Of a stretch of 64,000 nucleotides of DNA, positions 11,169-23,302 are shown piece by piece (within the stretch, counting starts at the first letter, position 1; every line of letters starts with the position of its first letter). The position numbers and the translations under genes are program-made. Source of the DNA: Apus apus (lineage: Eukaryota > Chordata > Aves > Apodiformes > Apodidae); contig NC_067283.1 in the NCBI RefSeq assembly GCF_020740795.1, positions 2,631,659 to 2,695,658 on the forward strand, in the 5' to 3' direction. The notes under the pieces are model-generated. The model ran no database searches, was not told the DNA's origin, and saw only the letters and a program-made list of their open reading frames with translations.

Positions 11169-14100
11169 ATTGATGCAGGTATTTAAGATATAGTTTCAAC
11201 ATTCAAAAGCATCCACCAACTCAGCACCCTGAACTCTGTTTCCAGTGGTGACCAGGCTCACATGGCAGTCAGAGATGTGCCTCTGATGGATCATTGGTTC
11301 CTGCTCAGCAGCCTTTGGAAACTTTCACCCAAAACCCATCAGGGAAATAAATACTTCTGAGGAAATTGTATTTTGTCATAAATGTTTTAATGGCTGCAAA
11401 GGCACCACCTTCCCAGACTCTACATCATTCTCAGCTTTGGCTCTAGAGAGATGCATTTACACATGGAAGAGCTCCTATACAAGAGGCCATAACACTTGCA
11501 AGGCATAAAATTTGTGTATTAAATGTGGTGGTGTGATCAAAAGAGAAGTTTGTTGAGTCATTTAATGTCGGTAACTGAGACTTGAGAAAAAGTATTTGGG
11601 CCTGGGGAGCCAAGGGAGGTGAGGAAGGGCAAGGTCTTCATTCCTGTCCAAAGCCCAGTGCCCAACATCAGCCAAGACAAGTGATGGCTGGTGAGAAGCA
11701 GAGATAGGAGAGTGGCTTCAAGATGCGATGTCATTGTCACACCCCACCCAACCTTCACCACCTTGCCAAGGAGAAAATGCCAAGCCATCACAGAAAGTAA
11801 ATTCATTCCTTCAGACCCAAATCAGCTGCTGAGGGAGGGCAGGGGGTGTTTCACAACACCTGCAGCCCAGCTCTGCTAAAGGCATGACCTGTTTTGCTAC
11901 AGCTGTTGCCCAGCACAGTTTCTCCCTTGTGGCACCATTATGCTGGGCCACTCTGGGACAGCATCCCTGCTTCCCTCCCAGCTGACAGCCCTTTGAAGGG
12001 GCTGAGCCCTGGGTTTATCTCTGGGATTTTTCTAATGAGGTCTTAAACCTTCTATCAATGACACATTCCATCAGTGGATCAAGGCACCTAAATAAAATTG
12101 ACATAAGGCAAGGCCTTTTAATTATCCAATTATTTTGTTTCAAGCAGCAGCTGGTAAAAATAAAAAGACTTAGTGTTCTTCTTTCGTCTCTCTTGACATA
12201 AAATCAAGGATCAAAGCACCTTAATTTTTGGCCTCTGATTTTTCTTTCCTTGATTTAAACATGCTTGTTATGAGTTCAGCGGCCTTCCTGCCCCTTTTCT
12301 TATTTAGCAGTGATTAGAGGGTGGTGAAGCTGCAAAGCCTGGGAGTTTGCTGTCACGAGATGAAGCTCCCGTGGCTCTGGGTGCTGATGCTGCACAGAAC
12401 AGGTCCTCACCCCATCACCAAAGCCATTCTCCACCTCAAGAGTGAGACAGGGAAGAGTTGCTGATGGGGAACTGATAGAGGCAGAGGAGAAGGGTTGCAT
12501 GTGAAAGGTTAGGGAGACACAAGCACCTGTTGCAGGTCACATCTCTCTGTCCAGGGACCTGCTGGATGGGCAGATTTGAACTTCCACATGTGTTGGATCC
12601 CCAGTGTCAGAGCAGACTGGCAATTTCAAGTCCTGCTTGCTAATTGTTTTCATCACAGAGCAACCCACAGATCCAGCTTGAATATCCATTGGAATTGTTT
12701 CCCACTAAGAAGAACTGATATTCTCTAGATATCCATGATCAGACCCAGGTATAATCATATTCTTGTCTTCACTGCCAAAATGGGTCCCCTAGAAAAGTTC
12801 TTCTAGGAGAAAAAGACCTTGGGAATGGTCCAGCCCTCTTAAATTTGAATATCCAAACAAGGTGGCAACTCTTCTGATGTATCTCCCGTTTGTGTCTGAC
12901 ACAGATTGAAACTTTCCACAAGAGCTTCCAAATTCTTTTTATGGGCAACAAAATGAGATGCACGTGGCTGCCTCAGACTGGCAAAACAGCCTTGTGGGCA
13001 CATAAAAGCAGGCAAGATGGACACCATCCCTACTGTATTGGCTGGATTTCAGTTCAAGCCAAGGGAGCTGAAATTTCTCTATTTTCTGAGCTGCTGCCTC
13101 CAGTGGCTTCAGATTTTCCACAGGATCCGTGATATCCAGGTTGCCATTTAGTAGGAAAATGACCACAGAAGAAGGGAGACATCAGAAAGTCTGGAGCCAG
13201 GGTTTGAACGTGAAAAACCCTGGACATGGCATCACCTGAGGATGTGAGGAAGCCTGAAAAGCCACGGGCTGGTGGGCAAACTCAGACCTCACAGTGAGTC
13301 TCTGCCTCTGTGCTGGAGACTCCATCTTGGACTAATAGGAACACCATCTTTTTGGGAAATGAGCAACCTAGAAATGGCTTTTGAGTGTCCTCACAGAACA
13401 GATTTTTGAGGTCTGATAGACTACTTGAAATAAGCTAGCAGATTAAAGTTATATGAGAAGCTCAGATAGAAAAGGTTTTCAGAGATGCTCCTGCTGCCTT
13501 CCAACATCTCAAAGACTGGAGCTTGATTGTTCCAGTCATCCCAGATTACTCTTTTCAAAATTAAAGAATAATTACAGAAGTGCTCTCCAGGCTGCCAAGG
13601 CAAAGGTTAGCACCAGGTCTTGCTCAGAGGAACATGCATTTCTCAAAGCTGATACAGGAGTGACAAACCATAATTAACATCTGGGAGCAACAGGTGAGGG
13701 TTTGGAGAGGCAAATATTCCCACCGTAAATTAAATATCACTTTAGTCTGAGGACCATTAAAAATATGCTTTCACCTGCTCCTAATTATTTTCCACCATGA
13801 CAATAGGTATTTGTTTGTAGGCACAGGAAGCTGGGGCTGTTAGACACGATGTGCAGAGGGTGGAATTTGCCTCTCTGAAGTAGCTCTGACCTGCTCACAG
13901 GCAGGGCTTCACCAGGGCAAAAACCCTCTGCATGAAGGTGCTTTTTACTCCCGTGTGAAGCTCAGAGCACCTGAAAAATTGCATCTATGAATCCACAGCC
14001 TGGCTGGTGCTGCTGGGGCAGGGTGCATGCTGCTGCCTGGCTCTGCCTGCTGCCCCAGAGGTGGCTGCAACCCAGCTGCAAACCCAGCTCTCCCCATGTG

Positions 14101-15384
14101 CTCAGGTGCAGGCACTGGGTGTTCATGCACCTATGCAAATACACAGGCAACATGCACGGATTTAGCTTTTGTTATGCATCCAAATTTCATCCCCCAAAAT
14201 AAAATTAAAAAAATAAATAATAATAATACATTTTTAAACCTTCAAAACAAATGCTCTTTTCAACCCACTGGCAATTACAGAGAGGTCCTGATCCTTTCTG
14301 CATGTTACTGTCAAACAAGTTTTCAGTAGGATTCAATAAAGTGATCTGACATTTCTTTGGAGATCTTTACACACAGTAGCTCAAGCCAGGAAAGAACTTT
14401 ACTTCTGGCAGCTATGTGAATATTTTATTTTGCCCAAAGCTAGACAGGTGTGATCAAGAAGAACAGGGGGAAAAATATATTAGCAAAAGGCCTTTCAGTG
14501 GCAGTACAGGTGTTTGCTGGAGTGTAGTCAGTTTGGGTTGTGTGTGTGTTGGTTTTTTTCTTAAAGAAGAAAATTCTTAGCAGGGCAAGATTAAAGGCAT
14601 AGCACATTTATTTCTCGTAGACTGCAAGTTAGGAAAGCATTTTTTAAAAAGAGGTTACAGTGCTGGGTGAGGAAGTGGCTAATTCTGAATTTCTACCCAG
14701 CAGCTGTCAGACCTTGCCTCTGCAAAAGGTGTTTTTATCCAGGTCTTCAATGGGGCTGAAGCTGTTCGTTCTCATAAGCTGGAAGAGACTTTGGCATATT
14801 AGATATGTCCTGGATCTGAGCCCTTCTTGCCAAGCACTGGGGAGTCACTAAAGAGTTAATGGAGTTTATAACTCACAGAACAAGTCACTACACTCACACA
14901 AATAGTTACAGAAAGGTCACGGGCTGAGATGCCTGAAACCTGCTTAAGCAACAATTTTTTGCTCCTAGGGTAAGCTGAAACACAGGACACATTTCCTGGA
15001 AGAGGCTGGAGATGCTGCTAAAGCACCAGGACTGGGGGAAGGAGCTGCATGAGTTGTTGGGGATCTGGGAAGCCAATTCCCAAACCAAGAGACCAAAAAG
15101 TTCAATCAAGAAGAGGTGACTTGAGAAAATTTTATTATCTAGGGGATGTAGGAGAAGGGTCTTTAATTCAGTGGTGAGGACAAAGCGTGACAGAGGAGCT
15201 GGGATCAGTCTTGAAGAGGTCTGACAGGAGCAAGAGCCCTCTCAAATCCCACTTGCAGCCTCTGTCCTTGGAGATGCTGGACAGCCTGGGACCAGCCCAG
15301 CTAAGACAAGACAAATAAATGGTGGCAGACCTCCAAATCAGATCACAAACACATACACAAACTACATTACACATGCATACAAGG
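11169..15384. other. Intergenic, no gene seen
   Basis: CR1-free unique sequence. It contains the candidate element at 12010-12270 and an A+T-rich stretch at 13660-13820 with cataattaac, gcaaatattccc and ctcctaattattttcc. Confidence 0.6.
12010..12270. promoter_or_regulatory. Candidate conserved non-coding element with TCF/LEF-like site
   Basis: A+T-rich unique sequence. The TCF/LEF consensus ATCAAAG is at 12210-12216, and a perfect 10-bp inverted repeat is formed by AAATCAAGGA at 12201-12210 and its complement at 12247-12256. Also contains ttaattatccaattatt. No repeat or frame accounts for it. Confidence 0.35.
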
Positions 15385-15512
15385 GCATGTAGTCACAGGA
15401 CAAGGGGGGGGAATGGCTTTAAACTGGAAGAGGGGAGATTTAGGTAAGACATTAGAAAGAAATTTTTCAGTGTGAGGGTGGTGAGACCCCAGCCCAGGGT
15501 GCCCAGAGAACC
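15385..15512 (+). mobile_element. CR1 internal fragment lacking both ends
   Basis: Contains ggacaagggggggg, tttaaactggaagaggggag, tgtgagggtggtgagacc and cagcccagggtgcccagag, all sense-strand CR1. It stops without the 3' tail, so the end was lost after insertion. Confidence 0.75.
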
Positions 15513-15637
15513 TGTAGTTTACAGTGGCAGCAGGTGTCACATTTAGTAACTTCTCTCACAGAGACGGACAAGATGTCAACCTGCAGCCTGGGCTGTAAGC
15601 TGACATTTCCAAAGCATGAATGAGAGAAGAACTGTTG

Positions 15638-15715
15638 TAAAAAAAAATATAAATAAATAAATAAATAAAATGGGTGGGGGGAAGGAGAAGGGGAAGGGAA
15701 AGGGAAAGGAAAATT
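15638..15715 (+). repeat. Compound (AAAT)n and (GGGAAA)n low-complexity tract
   Basis: A8, about five AAAT units, a G-rich link, then GGGAA and GGGAAA units ending at aaatttaaaa. Confidence 0.85.
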
Positions 15716-15734
15716 TAAAAAGGTGTTTGCAGAG

Positions 15735-15795
15735 ATAGAATCACTGAAACACTGAGGATGGATCTAGAAGGGACCTTGAGAGGATCCCTGAACTA
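15735..15795 (-). mobile_element. Possible short CR1 3' end, antisense
   Basis: Reads gatagaatcactgaaacactg, then tctagaagggaccttgagagg, which resembles the inverted CR1 tail and the aagggacct block. Short and diverged. Confidence 0.45.
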
Positions 15796-16454
15796 GTGTA
15801 GTCCATGACTTTGTTTTGAGTCCAGCCAAAAAGTCCATTAGTTTAGAAAGCTTTCAACTTGGTGTTATCTTGCTGGGGGGTGGGGAGACAGTTTTCCATT
15901 CATTAGCTTCCTGAACTGCCCCACTCGGTGGCCACAGAAGTGCTGTGCATAATGCAAGGTAGGACACCCATACAGAAAAAAAGGGAGTAACTCCTATGTG
16001 ACCACCAGTTTGAATCCCTTCTTCATCTGAGCAAATGCAAGATTTAAATATGTCTCAGGACTGGAAGAGCCCACAACTCCCCTAAACTTCTAAATACTCA
16101 AGCATTGAGTCAGGATTAAAATAACAAATAGAGTAGCTGCTTTCCACCATACCTGGTGGATGGTGCATCTCTGGATGTTCACCCTTCAACAAGAAATGCA
16201 AAAGAGGAGTAAAAGGATTGGAATGGTCATTTTGTCCCTTTGTGCTTGGAAAAGCCAGTTGGTTAAATATCATCTGCAGCTGAGAAAGTATTTCTAATAT
16301 TTTATTAATTGGAAACACTGCTTCATGTGGACCAAAACTGTGCACCATAATCTGTATTTTCCACCTATGTTTTGTGGAGAGTGTGATGTTCCACCAAAGG
16401 AGATAACATTCTGGAATGAACAAGGTAATAGACACTCTACAAGTCAGGTTTTGC

Positions 16455-16660
16455 ATAGAATCACAGAATGGTTTGGGTGGGAAGGGGCCTTTAAAGGTCA
16501 TCTAGTCCAACCCCCTGCAGTGAGCAGGGACACCTTCAACTGGATCAGGTTGCTCAGAGCCCTTTCCAACCTCATCTTGAATGACTCCAAGGATGGGGCA
16601 TCTACCACCTCTCTGGGAAACCCAGGCCAGTGTTTCACCACCCTGTATAGACCAGGGGCC
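16455..16660 (-). mobile_element. CR1 LINE 3' fragment, antisense
   Basis: Inverted tail tagaatcacagaatggtttg, then ggcctttaaaggtcatctag, tgagcagggacacc, atcaggttgctcagagcc and accacctctctggg. 5'-truncated. Confidence 0.9.
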
Positions 16661-17999
16661 TCAGCCACCAAGCTTGGTGCCCCAGCACTGCTGGATCCTC
16701 TCCAGCTGGTAGTTTGGAAGGGGGAGCATGTCAGGTTTGCTCAGTGCTCACAGGCATGCCTACCTGCCTGGAGAAGAGTCACTGGGCCCTGCACCTGACC
16801 CAGCCTCACCTATAGCATCAGTCCTGGCAGCAATGACTCCAGGTCCAGCCTAGGCTCATGGGATGACCAAGGGCCACCCCTATATGTGTCTAAACCTTCA
16901 CAAGGTGTTACATGAAGAACTTCAGGTTGCCTGTATAGTCACTGGAGGAAAACAGTGCATTTAATCTCCTCTACTTCAGGCTAAGACAAGGCTCACTTGG
17001 TGACATGCACATACAGCCCACAGTCAGGTATGATGGATCCCAGCTGCCATAACCAGGTAAGAAATATCTCTAAGAGCCTTCAGAATTAGTAAAACTAGCA
17101 GGTGTCTCTGAGAGGTGAGTCAGGGCAAAAAAAACAGCTTAGGATCTCCAAAAGTCCTTCTGGAGGAAGTTCTCACCTGAAAATAAGACAGACCCGAGCC
17201 AGATGAGCTGGCAGTTCAGCTGCCTCACTCAGAACCTCACCAAGGTACTCTCAGCCAGAGTGTGACCCACAAGTGCATAAATCGCTGTTTGGAGGTCAAC
17301 CTGAGGTGAGCTCAGCACCTTCAGCCAAAGGAAAAAGAAGAGTGAATCATGACAACAGGTCATCAGCAAACACCACCCATGCTGGGAGGACAATAACCAA
17401 GGAAAACCAGAAAGAAGCCACATGGCTACCTGAAACCAATGTCTCACCTTGTGCTGACGTGGAATTCACCACCAAGTTACTTCTCTGGGCAACTTTAGAG
17501 CAGCTGAGTCACCAAACTTTCTTGCCTGTGATAACGCAGCCCTCAGCTAAATATTGCTTATGTGTCAGTAAAAGTGATGACTGGACAAGACCTGATACAT
17601 TTTGCAGCTGGAAACTGAGGCAGGAGGCTTTGCCTGCACTGCCAGCCAAGTGGGGGGATGAGTCTTCTCCAGCCTCATGACTGGCCCAGGTTCTTCATCT
17701 GCAAACCCACCCACCACATTTCCAAAGGGGATTTATGATCCCAAGAAGTAAGGGGATTTTTTGCAGTTGTGGTGGCTGAGAAGATGCCCAATGTCTCCCT
17801 GCATTACTGAAGTCATCTGGCTTCACTTTGAGGAGGGGAGTAAGATAAAGCCACTTTTCTTGCTGTTTATGTAACACAGCCCCTTACTGAAGAGAGGGCT
17901 TCTTCCTCAGGAAGCTGCAGGATCTAAGGAGTCTCTCAAAAGCCTTTTAATTACATTTGAAATAGGACAGGTCTCTCTCTTTGGGGAACATCACGAGAC

Positions 18000-18190
18000 C
18001 TGAGAGCAGAAAAAAAGCTGAGAGCGCTGGTCCCCACCGACTCCCAGCTCCACACCAAACAGGTTTGGCCAGCTCTAATTAAGGTAATTAATATCCTCAA
18101 GCCTGTTATTAAGCAAGAAGCAGGCAAAGGGAGTCTCCCCTTTACCTCGGGGTCCTGCTGAACGCCTCAGCCCAACAAGCAGCCCATTGT
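18000..18190. promoter_or_regulatory. Candidate conserved non-coding element with paired homeodomain cores
   Basis: Contains ctctaattaaggtaattaat (18073-18092, two TAATTA-type cores 9 bp apart), then ctgttattaagc and gcaaagggagtctccccttt. Unique, non-repetitive and non-coding. Confidence 0.3.
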
Positions 18191-18634
18191 CAGCCACGGG
18201 GCTGGATCCTGTTGCCCAGGGGATGGTAGGAAGCCACTGGACAAGCCCCCATCCCCTCCTCCATGCTGAGAAGCCAATTTCAGACTATGTTTCAACACCT
18301 ATACTGGACATTAGTATGGTTAGTGAGATACTCAGGAGGTGGGAGGTGTGGTTAGAAGGTGTTTATTTGGGCCAGCTTATTTGCTGTTCCTCAGCAAACA
18401 GGGTAGGTCAGGTGGGACCATCTGTGGAGTAGGGTCAGGTCTGCACATCACACCCAGAGATTTGGAGTCTGAATTTGGATTTGAATTCAGACATCTGGCC
18501 AGCAGACTGTTGAACACAAAGGAGCCTTGGAAGGTAAGAGGGAGAAATGAAGGAGTTTGGTTCAAAGATCCTGGTGGATCTTCAAATAAAACAACCAATA
18601 GGAGATAAATTGAAATGCAAGCGATTTTATTTAA

Positions 18635-18838
18635 TTGTAAGTAAAAGCTTTTTCACTGTGAGGCTGAGGGCTCAGGTTGTCCAGAGAGCTTGTGAGCTTC
18701 CATCCTTGAAGACCCACAAGACTTAATCAGACTTGGTCCAGTGCAACCTGCTCTAGGTGGCACTGCTTGAGCAGTTTTGGACTAGACAATCTCCAGAGAC
18801 CCCTGCTGACCCCAGCTCCATCATTATTCTGTGAAATT
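18635..18838 (+). mobile_element. CR1 LINE 3' fragment, sense
   Basis: Reads aaaagctttttcactgtgagg, caggttgtccagagagcttg, gtgcaacctgctctaggtgg, cactgcttgagcag and agacaatctccagagacc, ending near ttattctgtgaa. It is a different CR1 subfamily from the copies with the gggatggggct block. Confidence 0.85.
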
Positions 18839-19102
18839 AGATACATATTCAACAACCATATGCAACAAATTAAACACACATAGAACACATATCACGGTTG
18901 GAACACAATGTATCCCACCCTGGCTGGTGGGACACCATCCTCCCAGCTCTGCAGAGGCAGGAGGAAAACACAGGATGACCAAAGCAAGGTGTAGAACTAG
19001 TCCCTGGTGCACAGCACATGCAAGAGAGATGTCCCTTTTGCTTGTGGAAAGAAAGGACCTGACAATTTTTTTTAACCTTATACCTGTCTGTTCAAGCCCT
19101 TT

Positions 19103-19137
19103 CCCCTTCCCCCCCACCCCCACCCCTGCCGCCCCCA
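19103..19137 (-). repeat. C-rich tract (G-quadruplex-capable on the minus strand)
   Basis: Runs of CCCC, C7, CCCC, CCCC and CCCCC separated by one to a few bases. The complement has at least four G runs with short loops. Confidence 0.7.
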
Positions 19138-19925
19138 GGTAGGAAAATTCCTCCCAGAGGAAAGCACTGTTGCAATCTATTTTGGTTCTCAGTCAAGTGC
19201 AAGAGTTTGGTATTTTTCCACTGGAAATTCTTCTCTGATGCCTTCTTTCAAACATGCCTAGAAGGAAAATTTGCTTTTCCACTGCTGGCCTGTGAGAGCC
19301 TGAGGTGTCAGGCTGCCAGCAGGAATGTGGGGTTTGATACCGGTGAGCGAGTGATCTTGCAGGAGATGAGAGGGCCCTGGAGCAGCGTGCCCAGCTAATG
19401 GCTGCTCCATCCCAGCAGCCTTTAGAGAAAGAAAGAAGGGGCATTATGGGTCAGAAGAGCCAGCAGCAAGGAGGTTCTGAACTGATTCCAGCACTGAAAG
19501 AAACAGGGGGAGTCTCCATGATGCCTGCTCAAAGCAAGTGGTTATGGCTGGTTATGCTCAGTGCATCGAGGAACCACTTTCATGCCAGAAATGGCACAAC
19601 TGAAGGACGTGAGCTACAGCAGCTGTTCTTCTGGGCCTGAGAAATTCCATCTCCATGATCTGCAGGGCCTGGGGATCATCTAGATGAAAATTTATATTTC
19701 CTTGGGGTCTGTCAAGCCTTACTAATTCCAAGGGTTTCCTTGAAGCACCAGAGATAATCATTGAAATCACTGAAATGGAAAACTTGAAGGACAGACCAGG
19801 AACATCTCAGGACCAGGGCAGGACTTGGCAACAGCTGTGTGCTTAGTGGGTTAGCAGTGAAGGTGAACTGCTGCAGGATTTAGCTTCTGCACTTGAAAAG
19901 GTTTCTCCTAGTCATGTGCAAGCAG

Positions 19926-20153
19926 CAGTTTCAAACTGAAAGAGAGATTAGCTGTGAGGAAGAAATTCTTTCCTATGAGGAAACTGGCACAGGTGGCCCA
20001 GAGAAGCTGTGGAGACCCTATCCCTGGAAATGTTGATGGCCAGGGACCTGGAGCAACCTGGTCTAGTGGGAAGTGTCCCTTCCCATGGCAGGGGGGTTGG
20101 AACTAGATGATCTTTAAGTTGCCTTCCAACCTAGCCCATTTTATGATTCTAAG
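19926..20153 (+). mobile_element. CR1 LINE 3' fragment, sense
   Basis: Reads gtttcaaactgaaagagag, aagaaattctttcctatgagg, ctggagcaacctggtctagtg, ggggggttggaactagatgatc and a tail attttatgattcta. 5'-truncated. Confidence 0.9.
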
Positions 20154-21699
20154 AAACAGGAGGTTTCACTTCTGTTTAGCTTTCACAGGAGGACAAAATC
20201 CTGATGCTAACATCATTGCTAACTGGGGTAGAAGTACCTGTCCCCAGAATGCCTGAGCTCGCACCAGTAAAACCAGCAATTTTTCCTGGGAGAGACAAAC
20301 CACTGCAGTCAGCTTTCAATTGAAGCATAAAGGCAAATGTGGGCCTGGAAAACTTCCTCCCAATCCTGGAATTCTGGCAAATTTAAAAGAAATTGGAATT
20401 ACTATCCTCTAATGGGAAGTGTCAGACCAACCTCTACCAGAGTCAGACAGAAACCAGGAGGCAGTGCAAGCTGTAGCCCACTGCTCTCTCAGCCATCCTC
20501 TGTGGTCAGGACCCCCCTCATAAAACAGAAATCAGCCTTTGATCTCCACGCCAGGGATTTCAGCACCAGGAAGATGCTGCTCACACTTGGAGAGGATGGA
20601 GGTACTTGGTGGGGCCTCGGGCCATGTCTGTATCCTGGGGAAGCAGGAGAAGTGTGCCACAGTAGTGGGGGGAGAGACCTGCCCAAATCCAGCTGCACCA
20701 GCCCCAGGGCAGGTGTTGAGTGAGACACGGGCTGGCCTCAAGCCCCCAGACAGGTCATCTCCTCTGGTGGTCTGGGGGGCTCGGTGCTGAAGCCCTAATT
20801 GCTGCTTGTTGATGTATTTTGTGTTGCAAACACACTCCCCTGGGATTACAAGTTGCTGTTTCTAGGACACAGCCCTTCTTTGGCAGCCCAGATCGGCCTC
20901 TTACCCTCTTCCATCTCCTTCCTCCCACCTGCCAGTGCACCCTTGTTTGCTTCCAGAGCTCCCTGACACCAGGTCTAGGTCCTTCTCTGACATTGCCTAC
21001 ACAACATGAATGCCACCCAAAGCCCTCTTGCAGTGCACTTTGTTCACACAACATTGCTCTTGGTTGGTTCCCAAGTTCAGCTGTTCCTAGGCCTGTTTCA
21101 TATGCCACCACTTCCCTTTCCCATGTTCTTCTGGATGATGCACCAGCTCCTGTCTCTTCTTGTCTTAATCCCAAGTCCTGAAGGTCACTCTGGTTGGGTG
21201 TCATCTCCCCTCCAGAGTAAGTAACACCTTCTTCCAAGCAAAGATGGTCTCTTTGCCGAGGCTGCACAGACACTGTCTGCACCAGGTTGGCTATAACATC
21301 ATCACTGAAAGCCTCACATCATGACACTGAGAACATAACACACATTCCTTGATTCTGGGGTAGCCAAAATTCATCCATCTGGGAGCTGGGAGCTGAGGAA
21401 ATTGACCTGCCTCTATGAAATCCAGCTCTCCAGCCCTCCAGCAAGTTGGGCTGCACCCAAACTGCCTCCTAAGGTGAGGCTGGGATCTTCAGTCCTTTCC
21501 GTGCACCATGGAGATTGCTTGAGAGAGCCCTGGCTGGCCTGAGTCCAAACCTAACTGATGACAAGCTCAAACAGTTTCAGAACATGGAGATGAGTTCCCA
21601 TGAACTGCAGAGCCATCCCACCCGCACTGCCCACTGGAAACAGTCACCATCACATCCTGTCCCCAAATCCTGCTAGTTGGTACAGGTCAACTTAGAGCA

Positions 21700-21762
21700 A
21701 ACCCTGGGGTGGAGCAGATGAGCCCTGGAGGTCCCTTTCTATCCAAATTATTACTCAATGAA
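21700..21762 (+). mobile_element. Short CR1 3' end, sense
   Basis: Contains gcagatgagccctggaggtccctttctatccaa as overlapping CR1-end blocks, followed by ttattactcaatgaa, a decayed tail. Only about 60 bp. Confidence 0.55.
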
Positions 21763-21799
21763 CATAAGGCAGTCACAAGAAAGAGGAGAATCCCCCTGT

Positions 21800-21856
21800 A
21801 AAGGACTTCAAAGCCCTTCAGCAAAGGACTTCAAAGCCCTTCAGCAAAGGACTTCT
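21800..21856 (+). repeat. 23-bp tandem repeat, 2.5 copies
   Basis: Units begin aaaggacttcaaagccc at 21800 and 21823. A partial third (aaaggacttc) starts at 21846. The two full copies are identical, which suggests a recent duplication or polymorphic slippage. Confidence 0.9.
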
Positions 21857-22119
21857 CCATCTTCTTGCCTAGGCATGAACCTTCACTGCACCAGATTCAC
21901 ACCTCTGCAGTGCTGGAGAAAGAAGGCACATTCATCACTCTGAACACAACCTGCTGAAGCTTTATAGGGACAGATAAAACATTGACATGTCAGTGGAAAA
22001 GATAATACAGATATCATTAAAAAAATAAACCTCTGCAGAAGATGAGTGTTTGCCCTGTGGAACAGAGGACAAGATTTCAGCAGCTTTCAGAAGCAAAGTG
22101 GACACTTATTTAAACAGAG

Positions 22120-22175
22120 ATCATAGAATCATAGAATCATAGAATCATCCTGGTTGGAAAGGACCTTGAAGATTC
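22120..22175 (-). mobile_element. Very short CR1 3' end, antisense
   Basis: Three inverted tail octamers (atcatagaatcatagaatca) followed by cctggttggaaaggaccttg, then unrelated sequence. An extreme 5' truncation. Confidence 0.8.
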
Positions 22176-23276
22176 AGAAGAGAAACCTCTCTGGTCCCCA
22201 GCAAGGAGAGGAGAACCAGTGCTTCAATGACCAGCATTACAGGGTGGGATTTTGGAAACAACAGCTCTCTTCATTTGGAAATATCTGCCATCATTTTTAT
22301 CTTTTTTTTTTTTTTTCCTGTTGAGGTATGAGTTTGTGGGCTTGGAGCTTGTTTTAAAGCCCACAATACTTTGCACTGACTTCAAGAAGCTTTGGGTCAG
22401 GCACACAGTGAACTCAAAACCAACATCTTAGATCTTCCTAAAGGGAAATTCCCTCTCAAGATTTCTGAAGCCAAGCAAACACTTTAACACAGTGGGTGCT
22501 TTCAGGGCTGGGCTCAGGTACACGCCGTGAAGTACATTTGCCACAGCAGAGAAGGAAGCTCTCCACACGAGTATGGGTTTTTTGGTTGGTGGAGAAGAAA
22601 TCTCTTCAACAAAAAGTGTCTGAATGGATAAACATCCTTCCTCGATGTAGTTCAGCTCTGATAAGGTCCCAGCACTAGAGGGGTAGAATCTCTCCAGAAG
22701 GTTTCTCTCATTCCATCTTGGGCAGATGCCAGTTCTCGTTACTCAACCTGGGTAATAATTTGCTTTGTGAGTAAGTGCACCCAGATCCCTTACGCTTGAC
22801 CTGTGTCCTTGCTGGAAAATTAAGATGAGTGATCAGGGAACCACGTTGGCATCGAGAGCAGCCATTAGGCAGAGTCCTGTTCCCATGGGGATGTCCATGT
22901 TGGGTTGTCCATCATCTGCCAGGCAAGGGATGGGGGCTTGCAGCATCCCCAGGATGCTAATCTACACTCCAACAACAACGGGTGGATAAAGTGAGGAGAT
23001 CCATGCACGGTGCTGCTCCCATGGAGATAATTGTACTGCTGGGGCAAGTGTGATTAGATCAGAAGTTTCTGGCTAGAAGAGAAGGGGAGGGAGCTGTGCC
23101 AGCACGGGGAGGCTGCAGGCTCACCAGCCTGCAGGAGCAGAGAGCCAACAATCTGTCGAGAGAGATGGAGGGGAAATGTACAAACACCAGATCTGTATTT
23201 TTTTAAACGGATTAATTACATCAAACCAATTCACATCACTTCATGCATTCAGCAGCTCCTCACGAAGCAAAACAAA

Positions 23277-23302
23277 GGGGCGGGGGGGGGGGGAGGGGGT
23301 GG
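23277..23302 (+). repeat. G-rich run (G-quadruplex-capable)
   Basis: GGGG-C-G12-A-GGGGG-T-GG in 26 bases, in otherwise mixed sequence. Confidence 0.8.

Larger units (their letters stand above)
15796..18634. other. Intergenic, no gene seen
   Basis: Apart from the CR1 copy at 16455 and the candidate element at 18000, this is unique sequence without a convincing frame. A MIR-like ggaaactgaggcagg lies near 17610. Confidence 0.55.
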
